From positions 2,732,575 to 2,796,574 of the forward strand of contig NZ_GG697169.2 of NCBI RefSeq assembly GCF_000161835.1: a stretch of DNA of 64,000 nucleotides, written 5' to 3'. The notes under the pieces were generated by a model. It worked only from the letters and a program-made list of their open reading frames with translations. It was not told the DNA's origin and ran no database searches. Source of the DNA: Thalassobium sp. R2A62 (GTDB taxonomy: Bacteria > Pseudomonadota > Alphaproteobacteria > Rhodobacterales > Rhodobacteraceae). Position numbers and translations under genes: made by a program. This document shows, piece by piece, positions 52,886 through 63,035 of the stretch (positions are counted from its first letter, which is position 1; the number at the start of each line of letters is the position of its first letter).

Positions 52886-53476
52886 ATGTCGCAACCCTCA
52901 GTAATGGCAATTTCGGGTGGAAACCTACTCATTGGGGTCGGTGGCAACGTGACGTCAGACGAGGGGACGCCGCGCGAAATTCAGAAAATGGCGCGATTTG
53001 CACTTGAAATGGCACTGAATGCTGATGTTTTCGCGAGCCGGTCGTTTCGGACGCCGTGTTTTCCCGCAGGAGCAGGTCCCGAATATGTGAACGCCGCGTG
53101 GGCCGTAAAAACAAATTTGCCACCCTCTGACGTTCTGGTTGCGTTGCATGAAGTAGAAATGCGCTTTGGTCGGATCAGGCAAGAGCGCTGGGGAATGCGG
53201 ACGCTGGATTTAGATTTGTTAGCCTATGACGACCTGATTGCACCCGATTTGGAGGAATATCAGGCGTGGCGTGATTTGCCAGTTGAGACGCAAAAGATGC
53301 GCGCGCCGGATCAGTTAATTCTGCCACATCCGCGGCTGCAGGATCGGGGCTTTGTTTTGGTCCCTGTGATGGACGTGGCACCTAATTGGATGCATCCGGT
53401 GTCAGGGCGCACGATCCATCAGATGGTCGAGGCATTGCCGCGGGCTGAACGCGATGAAGTTGTGCCCTTGGAATAG
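52886..53476 (+). CDS. folK: 2-amino-4-hydroxy-6-hydroxymethyldihydropteridine diphosphokinase
   Basis: 196 aa. HPPK of the folate pathway. The sequences LLIGVGGNVT, the ATP/Mg motif RWGMRTLDLDLLAYDD and LPHPRLQDRGFVLVPV are diagnostic. The family usually starts a few residues before the first beta strand, so ATG 52886 (MSQPSVMAI) or the Met six codons later are both possible; frames upstream to 52838 are also open. Confidence 0.92.
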   Translation: MSQPSVMAISGGNLLIGVGGNVTSDEGTPREIQKMARFALEMALNADVFASRSFRTPCFPAGAGPEYVNAAWAVKTNLPPSDVLVALHEVEMRFGRIRQERWGMRTLDLDLLAYDDLIAPDLEEYQAWRDLPVETQKMRAPDQLILPHPRLQDRGFVLVPVMDVAPNWMHPVSGRTIHQMVEALPRAERDEVVPLE

Positions 53477-53487
53477 CGATCAAGCCC

Positions 53488-53516
53488 TTGTCAAAGCGGG
53501 GATTCGGGCGTATGTG
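53488..53516 (+). promoter_or_regulatory. Candidate sigma-70 promoter of rpoZ
   Basis: TTGTCA (53488-53493), 17-nt spacer, TATGTG (53511-53516), predicting a start near 53523, 37 nt before the rpoZ ATG. Pattern match only. Confidence 0.45.
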
Positions 53517-53559
53517 CGGTCCTTCATAGATACTTACATTCGTCAAATGAGGTTCGCCA

Positions 53560-53913
53560 ATGGCTCGCGTTACTGTAGAAGATTGCGTCGACAAGGTTCC
53601 AAACCGGTTCGAGTTGGTCATGCTGGCAGCTCATCGAGCACGCGAAATTTCAACTGGTGCGCCACTGACAGTGGACCGTGACAATGATAAAAATCCTGTT
53701 GTGTCGCTGCGTGAGATTGCGGACGAAACACAGGCAGCTGACGATCTGCGCGAGCGGATGATCGAAGCGAATCAGAGACAGATCGAAGTGGACGAGCCCG
53801 AAGAGGACGCAATGGCGTTGCTCATGGGTGCCGAAACCGACAAGCCAGCCGAAGACGACATGTCTGAGGAAAAGATGTTGCGCGCATTGATGGAAGCACA
53901 GGGTCAGAAGTAA
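53560..53913 (+). CDS. rpoZ: RNA polymerase omega subunit
   Basis: 117 aa. Omega begins [29 protein letters not shown], the conserved N-terminal half that clamps the beta' C-terminus, then an acidic alphaproteobacterial extension. It lies 31 nt upstream of rel, the usual rpoZ-spoT/rel pairing; omega also forms part of a ppGpp site in RNA polymerase of Proteobacteria. Confidence 0.96.
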   Translation: MARVTVEDCVDKVPNRFELVMLAAHRAREISTGAPLTVDRDNDKNPVVSLREIADETQAADDLRERMIEANQRQIEVDEPEEDAMALLMGAETDKPAEDDMSEEKMLRALMEAQGQK

Positions 53914-53944
53914 GACCCCTGTTGCGGTGGAGTAAGCGGGCCCC

Positions 53945-56095
53945 ATGATCGACGTTGATGATCTGATCGCGCTGGTCCGCAACTACAACCCGAACACCAA
54001 CTCAGAGCTAATCGCCCGTGCCTATTCGTATGGCATGGAGATGCATGACGGACAGGTTCGTCATTCAGGCGAGCCGTATTTCAGCCATCCGATTGCTGTC
54101 GCGGCTATCCTGACTGAACAGCAAATGGATGATGCTACGATCATCACCGCGTTGTTGCACGACACAATCGAAGACACCCGCGCGTCCTACAAAGACGTGG
54201 TTGACCTGTTTGGTGCCGAGATCGCCGAATTGGTTGACGGGGTCACCAAGCTGACCAATCTGCAGCTAAGCTCGACCGAGACCAAACAGGCCGAGAACTT
54301 TCGCAAGTTGTTCATGGCGACGAGCCGCGATTTGCGTGTCACATTGGTCAAGCTTTCAGATCGTTTGCACAACATGCGTACGATCAAAGCGATGCGGCCT
54401 GAAAAGCAGGTTCAGAAATCCCGCGAGACGATGGATATCTATGCACCGCTGGCCGGACGTATGGGTATGCAGTGGATGCGCGAAGAGCTTGAGGATCTCG
54501 CGTTTCGGGTGCTGAACCCAGAGGCGCGTAATTCGATAATTCGGCGATTCATCACGCTGCAAAAAGAGACCGGTGATGTGATCAGCAAGATCACGCAGGA
54601 CATGATGCACGAGCTTGCCGCTGCTCATATCGAAACCGAGATCTTTGGCCGCGCCAAAAAGCCCTATTCGATCTGGCGCAAGATGCAGGAAAAGGATCAG
54701 GGCTTTTCCCGGCTGTCGGACATCTACGGATTCCGGATCATCACCGAAAGCGAGGCAGATTGTTATCGTGCGCTCGGAGCCATTCACCAGCGGTGGTATG
54801 CTGTTCCAGGTCGGTTCAAAGATTACATTAGCCAGCCAAAGTCGAACGGGTACCGGTCTATTCATACGACCGTGTCGGGCCGTGATGGCAAACGCGTCGA
54901 GGTTCAAATCCGGACCAAGCAGATGCACGAAGTTGCCGAGGCGGGCGTGGCTGCGCACTGGTCGTACCGTGATGGTCAGCGGGTCGAAAACCCCTTTGCG
55001 GTGGATCCAGCGAAATGGATCAGCCAACTGACCGAGCGTTTGGATCAGGCGCAGGATCACGATGAATTCCTCGAGGCGGTCAAGCTAGAGATGTATCAGG
55101 ACCAAGTGTTCTGTTTCTCGCCCAAGGGGGATGTGATCAAGCTGCCGCGTGGTGCGACACCGATTGATTTCGCTTATGCGATCCACACACGGATCGGCGC
55201 GGCTTGTGTCGGTGCCAAAGTTGACGGCATCAGAGTGCCGTTGTGGACGCGACTGAAGAACGGCCAGTCAATCGAGATCATCACAGCCGAGGGCCAGACC
55301 CCGCAGGCGACGTGGATTGATATCGCGGTGACGGGTAAGGCCAAAGCGGCAATTCGCAAATCGTTGCGCGAAGAAGACCGTGATCGGTTCATCACCTTGG
55401 GACGCGAATTAGCGCGAGTGGCTTTTGAACATATTGGTCGCAAGGCCACAGACAAGGCGCTGCGCACAGCGGCCAAGGGTTTGGCGATGCCGAACATGCC
55501 CGAGATGTTGGCGCGCCTTGGCAGTGCCGAAATCACGGCGCGCGAAGTGGTTGCAGCCGTTTACCCCGATCTGGCCGAGGCCAAAGGTGAAGAGATTGAT
55601 GGTCGTCGCGCAGTCATCGGTTTGCGTCCTGATCAACCTTTTGCCCGCGCGCAATGTTGCCAGCCGGTCCCGGGCGAGCGGATCGTGGGGATCAATTTCA
55701 AAGGACAGGGGGCGGTGGTCCACGCGATCGATTGTGCGTCATTGACCCGCTATGAAGATCAGACAATCCGCTGGGTTGATCTGCATTGGCATGATGGAAA
55801 ACATCCCGCGAACCACGCCGTCACGTTGGATCTGACAATCAGTCATGCTGCGGGTGTTTTAGGTCGGATTTGCACCTTGATTGCCGAGCAGGGCGCCAAT
55901 ATCTCGGACCTAGTGTTTAAAGATCGTAAGCCGGATTACTATCGTCTCTTTGTTGATGTCGATTTAAGAGATGCGGCGCATCTACATAACGTATTGACCG
56001 TGCTAGAGGCAGACACGGACGTTGCAGCGATTTTGCGACACCGCGACGCATCGCGCGATCATGCGCAGCACGCGTTGGACGAAGCTCAGACGTAA
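53945..56095 (+). CDS. rel: Bifunctional (p)ppGpp synthetase/hydrolase (Rel/SpoT)
   Basis: 716 aa. The HD hydrolase domain is at the N-terminus (RHSGEPYFSHPIAVA; LLHDTIEDT), the synthetase follows (KPYSIWRKMQEKD; YGFRIITESEADCYRALG; KSNGYRSIHT), then TGS (VFCFSPKGDVIKLPRGATPIDFAYAIHT region) and a C-terminal ACT domain. Both catalytic domains look intact, as expected for the single long RSH protein of an alphaproteobacterium. It mediates the stringent response. Confidence 0.96.
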   Translation: MIDVDDLIALVRNYNPNTNSELIARAYSYGMEMHDGQVRHSGEPYFSHPIAVAAILTEQQMDDATIITALLHDTIEDTRASYKDVVDLFGAEIAELVDGVTKLTNLQLSSTETKQAENFRKLFMATSRDLRVTLVKLSDRLHNMRTIKAMRPEKQVQKSRETMDIYAPLAGRMGMQWMREELEDLAFRVLNPEARNSIIRRFITLQKETGDVISKITQDMMHELAAAHIETEIFGRAKKPYSIWRKMQEKDQGFSRLSDIYGFRIITESEADCYRALGAIHQRWYAVPGRFKDYISQPKSNGYRSIHTTVSGRDGKRVEVQIRTKQMHEVAEAGVAAHWSYRDGQRVENPFAVDPAKWISQLTERLDQAQDHDEFLEAVKLEMYQDQVFCFSPKGDVIKLPRGATPIDFAYAIHTRIGAACVGAKVDGIRVPLWTRLKNGQSIEIITAEGQTPQATWIDIAVTGKAKAAIRKSLREEDRDRFITLGRELARVAFEHIGRKATDKALRTAAKGLAMPNMPEMLARLGSAEITAREVVAAVYPDLAEAKGEEIDGRRAVIGLRPDQPFARAQCCQPVPGERIVGINFKGQGAVVHAIDCASLTRYEDQTIRWVDLHWHDGKHPANHAVTLDLTISHAAGVLGRICTLIAEQGANISDLVFKDRKPDYYRLFVDVDLRDAAHLHNVLTVLEADTDVAAILRHRDASRDHAQHALDEAQT

Positions 56096-56132
56096 CCGGC
56101 CCCTTAACGGGGCGGCAAAAGGATCAAAACGG

Positions 56133-56789
56133 GTGGTATTCAAGCGAAGAGATCGGAGGTCGATAGGCAAGGCCATCCTCGATTTCGTCTGGCCCCGTGG
56201 CGGCTGGGGTCGCGCATTCAATTACGTGCGCCATCGCGTTCAACGGCTCCCTGACACACCTGAGAAAATCAGCCGCGGCATCTGGGCCGGTGTGTTTATC
56301 ACATTTTCGCCGTTCTACGGGCTGCATATGGTCATTGGTGCGGTGATCGCATTGGTCATGCGCGGCAACATTGTGGCCTCGTTGATGGCGACGTTTTTTG
56401 GCAACCCACTTACATATCTGCCGATCGCCTATGCGTCGTTGGCGACAGGTCATTGGATGCTGGGGACACGGCTAGATCTGAATCTGTTGGCAGCCCCCGA
56501 GGATAAATCTGTTTGTGGTATCGGGTGCCAGTTCAGTAATGCGTTTCGCGATCTGTGGCATAATTTCAAGGCGATCTTTACCCACGAAAAGACTGACTGG
56601 CACGGATTGTTGATGTTTTATGACGAGGTGTTTTTGCCGTATATGGTCGGGGGCATATTGCCGGGGATCATTGCCGCGACGATTTGTTACTACGTCAGTG
56701 TCCCTGTGATCCGCGCTTATCAGAACAGTCGCCGCAAAGCCTTGCGTGCGAAACTAGAGAAGCTACATCAAAATCAGGCTGACGACTGA
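56133..56789 (+). CDS. DUF2062 membrane protein
   Basis: 218 aa with hydrophobic segments GIWAGVFITFSPFYGLHMVIGAVIALV, IVASLMATFFGNPLTYLPIAY and MVGGILPGIIAATICYYVSV. The phrase PEKISRGIWAGVFITFSPFYGLH is the DUF2062 signature. GTG 56133 has AAGGA 9 nt upstream; earlier in-frame starts lie inside rel. Function unknown; probably co-transcribed with rel. Confidence 0.85.
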   Translation: MVFKRRDRRSIGKAILDFVWPRGGWGRAFNYVRHRVQRLPDTPEKISRGIWAGVFITFSPFYGLHMVIGAVIALVMRGNIVASLMATFFGNPLTYLPIAYASLATGHWMLGTRLDLNLLAAPEDKSVCGIGCQFSNAFRDLWHNFKAIFTHEKTDWHGLLMFYDEVFLPYMVGGILPGIIAATICYYVSVPVIRAYQNSRRKALRAKLEKLHQNQADD

Positions 56790-56840
56790 CCTAGGGCTGG
56801 CTAAGGTTGGGTCAGTTGCATCAAAGTGCGAGGGGCTGCA

Positions 56841-57584
56841 ATGACCGAACTGTTGAGACTGGGTGTGAACATCGACCACGTGGCGACCGTGCGCAATGCG
56901 CGGGGCGGGGCTGTGCCTGATCCTGTGCGCGCGGGTTTGCTGGCCCAAGAGGCCGGAGCTGACGGCATCACCGCGCATTTGCGTGAAGACCGTCGCCATA
57001 TGGTGGATACGGATATTGATGCATTGATGGACGCGCTGAGCATCCCGTTGAATTTCGAGATGGCCGCGACAGATGAAATGCAGGCTATCGCGCTGCGGCA
57101 CAAACCGCATGCTGTGTGCGTCGTGCCGGAAAAGCGTGAAGAGCGCACGACCGAGGGTGGCCTAGAGGTCGCGCGTGATGAAAACAAGCTGGCTGACTTT
57201 ATTGCGCCGCTACGTGAGGCAGGATCGCGCGTTTCGATCTTTATCGCAGCGGATCAACGCCAGATCGAGTCAGCTGCGCGGATCGGTGCGGACATTATTG
57301 AGCTTCACACAGGGGCCTATTGTCACGCTCACATAGATGGTGACATCGCCCTGCGGGACGCCGAATTGGCGCGGATGGTCGAGATGGCCGCCGTCGCAGA
57401 CGAGCTGGGTCTCGAAGTGCACGCGGGGCACGGGCTGACCTATGACTGTGTTTTGCCAGTGGCGGCAATTCCCCAACTCAAGGAATTGAACATTGGCCAT
57501 TTTCTGATTGGTGAGAGCATCTTTCGTGGACTGCCCGATGCGATGGCCGAAATGCGCCGTTTGATGGACGAGGCACGAGGATGA
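56841..57584 (+). CDS. pdxJ: Pyridoxine 5'-phosphate synthase
   Basis: 247 aa. Closes the pyridine ring of vitamin B6 from 1-deoxyxylulose phosphate and 3-amino-2-oxopropyl phosphate. [33 protein letters not shown] and VHAGHGLTY are family motifs. GAGGGG precedes ATG 56841. First of a coupled series that runs to recO; overlaps the LysE gene by 4 nt. Confidence 0.96.
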   Translation: MTELLRLGVNIDHVATVRNARGGAVPDPVRAGLLAQEAGADGITAHLREDRRHMVDTDIDALMDALSIPLNFEMAATDEMQAIALRHKPHAVCVVPEKREERTTEGGLEVARDENKLADFIAPLREAGSRVSIFIAADQRQIESAARIGADIIELHTGAYCHAHIDGDIALRDAELARMVEMAAVADELGLEVHAGHGLTYDCVLPVAAIPQLKELNIGHFLIGESIFRGLPDAMAEMRRLMDEARG

Positions 57585-58204
57585 CTGCGTCGGCGTTAGC
57601 GCTCATTCTGTTGGCAGCACTGGTTGCGTCGGTCAGCCCTGGCCCCGCGACGCTGGCAATTGCCAACACATCCATGAGCCGTGGACGCGGTCAGGGATTG
57701 GCCTTGGCGTCGGGGATCACAACGGGATCGTTGATTTGGTCCGTGACCGCCGCCCTAGGGCTGGGCGCTGTGATGGCCGCGAATGTCTGGATGTTAGAGG
57801 TCGTGCGCTATGCTGGTGCGATCTATCTGTTGTGGCTCGCGTTCAAGTCAGCGAAGGGCGCGCTGCGCCGTGGCCCTGCACCTGTGGCCAAGGTCGTGCA
57901 AGGCACGCGGCGGACTGCCTATCTGATGGGACTTGCGTTGCACCTAACAAACCCAAAGGCGATTTTGTTCTTCGGCGCGCTCTATGCGATCGGAATACCC
58001 GAGGGCGCAGGGTTTGCGGATCTGGCTATCGTTATTATGGCGGTGGGTGTGCAAAGCATGGTGATGTTCCATCTGCTGGCGATTTTGTTTTCGGTGCCGG
58101 GGATGATGTCTGGATATGCACGGATGCGGCGCGGATTTGACGGCGTGTTTGCCGTGCTTTTTGGTGTGGCGGGGGTCAAGATTTTGACCACGAGACTGAC
58201 ATGA
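57581..58204 (+). CDS. LysE/RhtB-family amino-acid exporter
   Basis: 207 aa with about six membrane segments. [22 protein letters not shown] at the N-terminus carries the family SPGPxxL motif. The gene sits with ATGA overlaps between pdxJ and a secreted protein, so its role may be accidental to the operon. Substrate (homoserine, threonine or another amino acid) unknown. Confidence 0.9.
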   Translation: MTASALALILLAALVASVSPGPATLAIANTSMSRGRGQGLALASGITTGSLIWSVTAALGLGAVMAANVWMLEVVRYAGAIYLLWLAFKSAKGALRRGPAPVAKVVQGTRRTAYLMGLALHLTNPKAILFFGALYAIGIPEGAGFADLAIVIMAVGVQSMVMFHLLAILFSVPGMMSGYARMRRGFDGVFAVLFGVAGVKILTTRLT

Positions 58205-58662
58205 GCATGTGGCGTACCGCTGCATTGGTGTGCGGTCTGACGGCGGGTGCCGCCCAAGCCGCCCATGTTGGTCAGTGCGACGGATATGCCGCGAATGCGC
58301 GTAATTTATCAGTACCTTACGACGAAGCAGTCCGCGAATTTGCCAATGGGCGGATCGTGTTTCTAAACCTATTTGTCGAAGAGCCGGTGTGTTGTGGGGC
58401 GCATTTGATGGTGCTGTTCCCAAACTTGGATGACTACTATCAAGATTGTCGGTTGATCAGTTGGACGCCGAGCTTGGGGTATCTCAACATCAATCTGTCT
58501 GACGCAACAGCAGCCTATAATCCGAAGTCGGGACTGATGATCAGCGTGCCATCGCGGCTCTATGATGCCGAAGCGAACTTTGGCAACGGTGTGTTATTAG
58601 ACGTCACGATCAACCAAGCGCACGGCACGGTCACAGTCAAAGAGACGTTGGGTATCGAATGA
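58201..58662 (+). CDS. Hypothetical secreted protein
   Basis: 153 aa. Signal peptide [20 protein letters not shown] with a clean AQA cleavage site. The mature protein has [17 protein letters not shown] and DCRLISW, giving four Cys, and ends [18 protein letters not shown]. It starts with an ATGA overlap on the exporter and ends with one on acpS. No family recognised. Confidence 0.78.
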   Translation: MSMWRTAALVCGLTAGAAQAAHVGQCDGYAANARNLSVPYDEAVREFANGRIVFLNLFVEEPVCCGAHLMVLFPNLDDYYQDCRLISWTPSLGYLNINLSDATAAYNPKSGLMISVPSRLYDAEANFGNGVLLDVTINQAHGTVTVKETLGIE

Positions 58663-59063
58663 TTTTGGGCATCGGCACAGATCTGGCAAATATTGACCGA
58701 ATTCAGGGCGTTCTGGACCGTCATGGTGACCGGTTCCGCAACCGTGTTTTCACCGACGTCGAGCAATCCAAAGCCGAGCGCCGCCGTGATGTGGCTGGCA
58801 CTTATGCAAAACGCTGGGCCGCAAAAGAGGCCTGTTCCAAGGCGCTGGGCACGGGCCTACGCATGGGGATCTCGTGGAAGGATATGGCGGTCAGTAACAT
58901 GCGCACTGGCCAACCGGTAATGGCGGTCACGGGCTGGGCTGCCGAGCGGCTGGCGCAGATGACCCCCGAGGGCCATGAGGCAGTTATTCATGTGACGCTG
59001 ACCGATGATCATCCATGGGCGCAGGCGTTTGTGGTCATCGAAGCGCGACCCGTAGCAGAGTGA
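58659..59063 (+). CDS. acpS: Holo-[acyl-carrier-protein] synthase
   Basis: 134 aa. Transfers 4'-phosphopantetheine from CoA to ACP. The Mg/CoA motif [12 protein letters not shown] is at the N-terminus and the second motif [15 protein letters not shown] lies near residue 50. ATG 58659 overlaps the previous stop. Confidence 0.96.
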   Translation: MILGIGTDLANIDRIQGVLDRHGDRFRNRVFTDVEQSKAERRRDVAGTYAKRWAAKEACSKALGTGLRMGISWKDMAVSNMRTGQPVMAVTGWAAERLAQMTPEGHEAVIHVTLTDDHPWAQAFVVIEARPVAE

Positions 59064-59090
59064 TTCAGCCAAGATCATAAAGGGTTTGCC

Positions 59091-59119
59091 TTGACTCGGA
59101 CCCGTCCAATCCGCATGTA
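59091..59119 (+). promoter_or_regulatory. Weak candidate promoter before lepB
   Basis: TTGACT (59091-59096) and CATGTA (59114-59119) separated by 17 nt; the -10 matches poorly. It would let lepB-rnc-era be transcribed apart from acpS. Confidence 0.3.
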
Positions 59120-59145
59120 GCGACAAACCGAAACCGGAGCATTTT

Positions 59146-59985
59146 ATGTCAGAACAGACCAGTGTCGTAGGCAGCGTGATTGAGACCGTGAAGACGGTTG
59201 TCTACGCGTTGCTGATCGCAGGAATTTTCCGCACGCTGTTCTTTCAACCGTTCTGGATCCCATCTGGGTCGATGAAAGACACATTGTTGGTCGGCGATTT
59301 CCTATTCGTGAACAAGATGGCCTACGGGTATTCCTATGCGTCTTGCCCGTCGATCAAGATCCCTGCGGTGGGTCTGGATATCGATGCCGAGGATTTCTGT
59401 GGCTTTGCCAAGGGCGGTAATGATCGTTTGTGGGGCGGCGATCCCGAGCGCGGCGATGTTGTCGTGTTCCGTCATCCCGTCACTGGCACAGATTTTATCA
59501 AACGCCTGATCGGCCTGCCGGGTGATCGTGTTCAGATGATCAACGGCGTTTTGCAGATCAATGGCGAGGCTGTCGCGTTGGTCGATGAGGATCCGTTTAT
59601 TGAGCCCTTCGGTCTTCAAGGTCCGCAGAATTCACCGACCCGTTGTGAAAACGGTACTGTCGGGCCGGGTGCGGATTGCATCAAGAGCCGTCGGACTGAG
59701 ACGCTTCCAAATGGTGTGGCCCACTCGATCCTCAGCATCACGGACAATGGACCGGGCGACAACACCCGTGTCTTTACCGTGCCGCAGGGCCAGTTTTTCT
59801 TTATGGGCGACAACCGCGACAATTCGAATGACAGCCGTTTTGCGCAGACAGCGCGCGGCGTTGGTTTTGTGCCTTACGAAGATCTGATCGGACGGGCAGA
59901 CCGCATCATGTTCTCGTCTGCTGGTACAAGCATGCTCAAGTTCTGGACGTGGCGTTCAGATCGTTATTTCAAGGCAATTGAGTGA
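59146..59985 (+). CDS. lepB: Signal peptidase I
   Basis: 279 aa. Membrane anchor near residues 15-30 ([16 protein letters not shown]), then the catalytic Ser42 in [14 protein letters not shown] and the Lys119 general base in [22 protein letters not shown] is the later conserved box. It cleaves signal peptides on the periplasmic side. The stop overlaps the rnc GTG start. Confidence 0.96.
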   Translation: MSEQTSVVGSVIETVKTVVYALLIAGIFRTLFFQPFWIPSGSMKDTLLVGDFLFVNKMAYGYSYASCPSIKIPAVGLDIDAEDFCGFAKGGNDRLWGGDPERGDVVVFRHPVTGTDFIKRLIGLPGDRVQMINGVLQINGEAVALVDEDPFIEPFGLQGPQNSPTRCENGTVGPGADCIKSRRTETLPNGVAHSILSITDNGPGDNTRVFTVPQGQFFFMGDNRDNSNDSRFAQTARGVGFVPYEDLIGRADRIMFSSAGTSMLKFWTWRSDRYFKAIE

Positions 59986-60662
59986 AACTAAGCGGCGACC
60001 TCAAAGCCTTTGAAGGGCGGTTGGGCCATAGGTTCGAGACGCCTGCGTTGTTGGTGCAGGCCGTGACCCATGCATCCATGTCCAGCCCAAACCGTGACGA
60101 TAATCAGCGTCTGGAATTTTTGGGCGACCGCGTTTTGGGATTGGTGATGGCCGAGGCATTGCTGGCGGCGGACCCGATGGCCCCCGAAGGTATTTTGGCC
60201 CCGCGCTATAATGCACTGGTGCGCAAAGAGGCCTGTGCCGATGTGGCGCGCGAGGTTGATGTGGGCGCAGTTTTGAAGCTGGGCCGCTCTGAAATGAAAT
60301 CAGGTGGGCGCCGCAAGCTGGCGCTTTTGGGCGATGCGATGGAGGCGGTGATTGCTGCCGTCTATCTGGACGCTGGGTTCGAAGCCGCACGTGAGATGGT
60401 TCTGCGATTGTGGGGCACGCGTATTCACACGGTCAAAGCGGACGCGCGCGATGCCAAGACGGCGTTGCAAGAATGGGCGCAGGGCCGCGGCGAGGGTCCG
60501 CCCAACTATACCGAAGTGTCGCGTACGGGCCCCGATCATGCGCCAATTTTTGAAATTGAAGTGCGGCTAGAAGCCGGTCAGAGCTATCGAGCCAAGGCCG
60601 GATCAAAACGCCAAGCGGAACAAGCAGCAGCCGAGGCTCTGTTAAAACAGGTGACCAAATGA
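59982..60662 (+). CDS. rnc: Ribonuclease III
   Basis: 226 aa. The catalytic domain carries the signature [19 protein letters not shown] and [16 protein letters not shown]; the C-terminal dsRNA-binding domain spans about residues 155-226. The start is GTG 59982 (GTGA overlap with lepB). lepB-rnc-era is a widely conserved order. Confidence 0.96.
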   Translation: MKLSGDLKAFEGRLGHRFETPALLVQAVTHASMSSPNRDDNQRLEFLGDRVLGLVMAEALLAADPMAPEGILAPRYNALVRKEACADVAREVDVGAVLKLGRSEMKSGGRRKLALLGDAMEAVIAAVYLDAGFEAAREMVLRLWGTRIHTVKADARDAKTALQEWAQGRGEGPPNYTEVSRTGPDHAPIFEIEVRLEAGQSYRAKAGSKRQAEQAAAEALLKQVTK

Positions 60663-61582
60663 CAAAGACGAACGCAGGTACTCGGGCGGGATTTATCGCG
60701 CTGATTGGCGAGCCGAACGCAGGCAAGTCCACGCTGTTGAACCGGATGGTGGGCGCCAAGGTGTCGATCGTGACCCACAAGGTACAGACCACACGCGCGC
60801 GCATTCGCGGAGTCGCAATGGAAGGGCAAAGCCAGCTGGTGTTCGTTGACACCCCTGGTTTGTTCAAACCGCGCCGCCGGCTGGACCGCGCCATGGTCGC
60901 CGCCGCGTGGAGCGGCGCATCAGATGCCGATGTTGTGGTCCTGATGATCGAATCGCACCGCGGTATCACCGAAGGTGTTGAGGCGATCCTAGAGGCGCTC
61001 GAAGAACGTGGCGGCAATGCGCCTGTTGCGCTCGCGCTGAACAAAATCGACCGTGTGAAATCCGAAGTTTTGTTAGGTCTGACCAAAGAAATGAACGACC
61101 GCTTTGATTTTGCCGAGACGTTCATGATCTCGGCGGAAAAAGGTCACGGCGTGGATACTCTGCGCACTTGGCTTGCTGGTCGCATTCCAAAAAGCCCGTT
61201 TTTGTATCCAGAGGATCAGATTGCCGATCTGCCGATGCGGATGATTGCGGCCGAGATGACCCGCGAAAAGTTGACCCTGCGACTGCACCAAGAATTGCCG
61301 TATCAGATGACTTGCGAGACCGAGAGCTGGGAAGAGCGCAAGGACGGGTCAGTGAAGATTGATCAAGTGATCTATGTCATGCGTGACGGCCACAAAGGTA
61401 TCGTGTTGGGCAACAAGGGCGAGACGATCAAAGCTGTGGGCAAAGCTGCGCGCGAAGAGCTTGTCGAGTTTTTGGGGCGCAAGGTGCACCTGTTCTTGCA
61501 GGTCAAAGTGCGGCCAAATTGGCTGGATGAGGCCGAGCGCTATGACGAGATGGGGCTGAATTTCAAGGACGGCAACGCTTGA
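60659..61582 (+). CDS. era: GTPase Era
   Basis: 307 aa. G1 [12 protein letters not shown]3 DTPGLF and G4 NKID are present; the C-terminal KH domain carries [18 protein letters not shown]. Era acts in 30S assembly by binding the 3' end of 16S rRNA. ATGA overlap with rnc and TTGA overlap with the next gene. Confidence 0.97.
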   Translation: MTKTNAGTRAGFIALIGEPNAGKSTLLNRMVGAKVSIVTHKVQTTRARIRGVAMEGQSQLVFVDTPGLFKPRRRLDRAMVAAAWSGASDADVVVLMIESHRGITEGVEAILEALEERGGNAPVALALNKIDRVKSEVLLGLTKEMNDRFDFAETFMISAEKGHGVDTLRTWLAGRIPKSPFLYPEDQIADLPMRMIAAEMTREKLTLRLHQELPYQMTCETESWEERKDGSVKIDQVIYVMRDGHKGIVLGNKGETIKAVGKAAREELVEFLGRKVHLFLQVKVRPNWLDEAERYDEMGLNFKDGNA

Positions 61583-61908
61583 GCAGGCTGACCGCCGACT
61601 TTTGGGTTGCGGCCTATCTGACGCGGCTGCGGGTCGAGGATATTCCGGTCTTTGTGGTCAAGCGTGGCGATGATACAGCCGGAGCCGTGTTGATCAAGAT
61701 GAACACGTTGGATGGTCAGGCGTGTTGCTATCAGAGGTCATTTGATTTGATGAGCGGCGAGCGGATTTGGGTCGTGTTGGCTGAAGGGGTCGAGGCGGAT
61801 GTCGACGCTGCATTGGACAAGCAACGATCGTTTGATCCAGATTGCTGGGTGATCGAGGTCGAGGACCGTGAGGGGCGTCATTTGTTGGACGCACCCGGTC
61901 TAGAGTAG
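61579..61908 (+). CDS. DUF1491 family protein
   Basis: 109 aa. Recognised by TADFWVAAYLTRLRVEDIPVFVV at the N-terminus and FDPDCWVIEVEDREGRHLL at the C-terminus. The start is TTG 61579 overlapping the era stop as TTGA, giving SRLTADFW. Function unknown; conserved between era and recO in this group. Confidence 0.88.
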   Translation: MSRLTADFWVAAYLTRLRVEDIPVFVVKRGDDTAGAVLIKMNTLDGQACCYQRSFDLMSGERIWVVLAEGVEADVDAALDKQRSFDPDCWVIEVEDREGRHLLDAPGLE

Positions 61909-61920
61909 GGGGCAGAGCGC

Positions 61921-62649
61921 GTGATCCAGTGGCGGGATGAAGGGGCATTGTTGTCCGTGCGTCGCCACGGCGAGAGCGCCGCCATTGTCGAAATCTTTAC
62001 TGCAGAACATGGGCGTCATGCCGGCATTGTCAGAGGTGGCACGTCGCGCAAGATCGCGCCAATTCTGCAACCCGGTGCGCAACTGGATGTCGTCTGGAAG
62101 GCCCGTCTGGAAGAGCATCTAGGATCATTCAGTGTCGAGCCCGTGCGCAGCCGTGCAGCGGCGGTGATGTCCGACCGATTGGCGCTGGCGGGTCTGAACG
62201 CCGTTTGCGCGCTGTTGGCGTTTGCGATGCCCGAGCGCGAGGCGCATCCGAGCCTCTACCGCCAGAGCACGGTGTTGATGGACCTTCTTGGGAACACGGA
62301 CGCATGGCCACTGGCCTATCTGCGGTGGGAATTGGCCCTGCTCGAAGAATTGGGGTTTGGACTGGACCTCGGTTCGTGCGCTGTGACGGGATCGGTCGAG
62401 GGGCTCTGCTATGTGTCGCCCAAATCCGGTCGTGCAGTCAGTGCCGAGGGTGCAGGTGAATGGGCGGATCGGTTGTTGCCGTTGCCGGATGTCTTGTTGG
62501 GGGTCGGTTCAGCACCAGACGCCGAGATCCTGCAAGGGCTCGAGACGACGGGATATTTCCTAGAGCACTGGTTGGCGCGTGCGTTGGGTGACCGGCCTGT
62601 GCCTGATGCGCGCGGTCGAATGGTCGACGCGCTAGTGCGCTATTCCTGA
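61921..62649 (+). CDS. recO: DNA repair protein RecO
   Basis: 242 aa. OB-fold N-terminus ([28 protein letters not shown]) and the helical C-terminal part with [22 protein letters not shown], where the usual zinc Cys are reduced to one, as is often seen. RecO loads RecA at gaps with RecR. GTG 61921 has AGGGGG upstream. It overlaps the convergent META gene by 10 nt. Confidence 0.93.
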   Translation: MIQWRDEGALLSVRRHGESAAIVEIFTAEHGRHAGIVRGGTSRKIAPILQPGAQLDVVWKARLEEHLGSFSVEPVRSRAAAVMSDRLALAGLNAVCALLAFAMPEREAHPSLYRQSTVLMDLLGNTDAWPLAYLRWELALLEELGFGLDLGSCAVTGSVEGLCYVSPKSGRAVSAEGAGEWADRLLPLPDVLLGVGSAPDAEILQGLETTGYFLEHWLARALGDRPVPDARGRMVDALVRYS

Positions 62650-63035
62650 GCGGTAAAGACCATGCTGCGCCCTGCGTCGTTGGACAAGATTAGCGTCGGG
62701 CCAGAGACTTCTGCCAGTGTCATTTCACCAAGCGCCGTGAGGTACTGAGATTCCGCGGCGAGATCAGGGCAGGCCATCTTGGTGCTGCCAAGTGTGCCAG
62801 TTTCGAACCACGGGTATGGTGCTGTCTGCGACCCAAAGAACTGGTTGCAAGGTGCGCGACCAGCGATCTGCCCGGGTGCGGGAAATGTCAGTGTGGCTGT
62901 GGCTGTAAACGGATCACTATCTAGTTCGACGAGGGTCCAAACCTTGCCAGATGCGCCGTAGGCCGCGATGCTCTCGTCCGCGCGACAGGCGGTGAGCGTG
63001 AGGGCCATGGCACAGATCATTGCTAAGCGGATCAT
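62640..63035 (-). CDS. META-domain lipoprotein
   Basis: 131 aa. Lipobox LTLTAC at residues 12-17 gives a lipid-modified Cys. The mature part is an HslJ/META fold: [28 protein letters not shown] (the conserved APCN) and TKMACPDL. Proposed stress-related periplasmic role in the family; not established. ATGA overlap with the SDR gene upstream. Confidence 0.88.
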   Translation of the reverse strand: MIRLAMICAMALTLTACRADESIAAYGASGKVWTLVELDSDPFTATATLTFPAPGQIAGRAPCNQFFGSQTAPYPWFETGTLGSTKMACPDLAAESQYLTALGEMTLAEVSGPTLILSNDAGRSMVFTAQE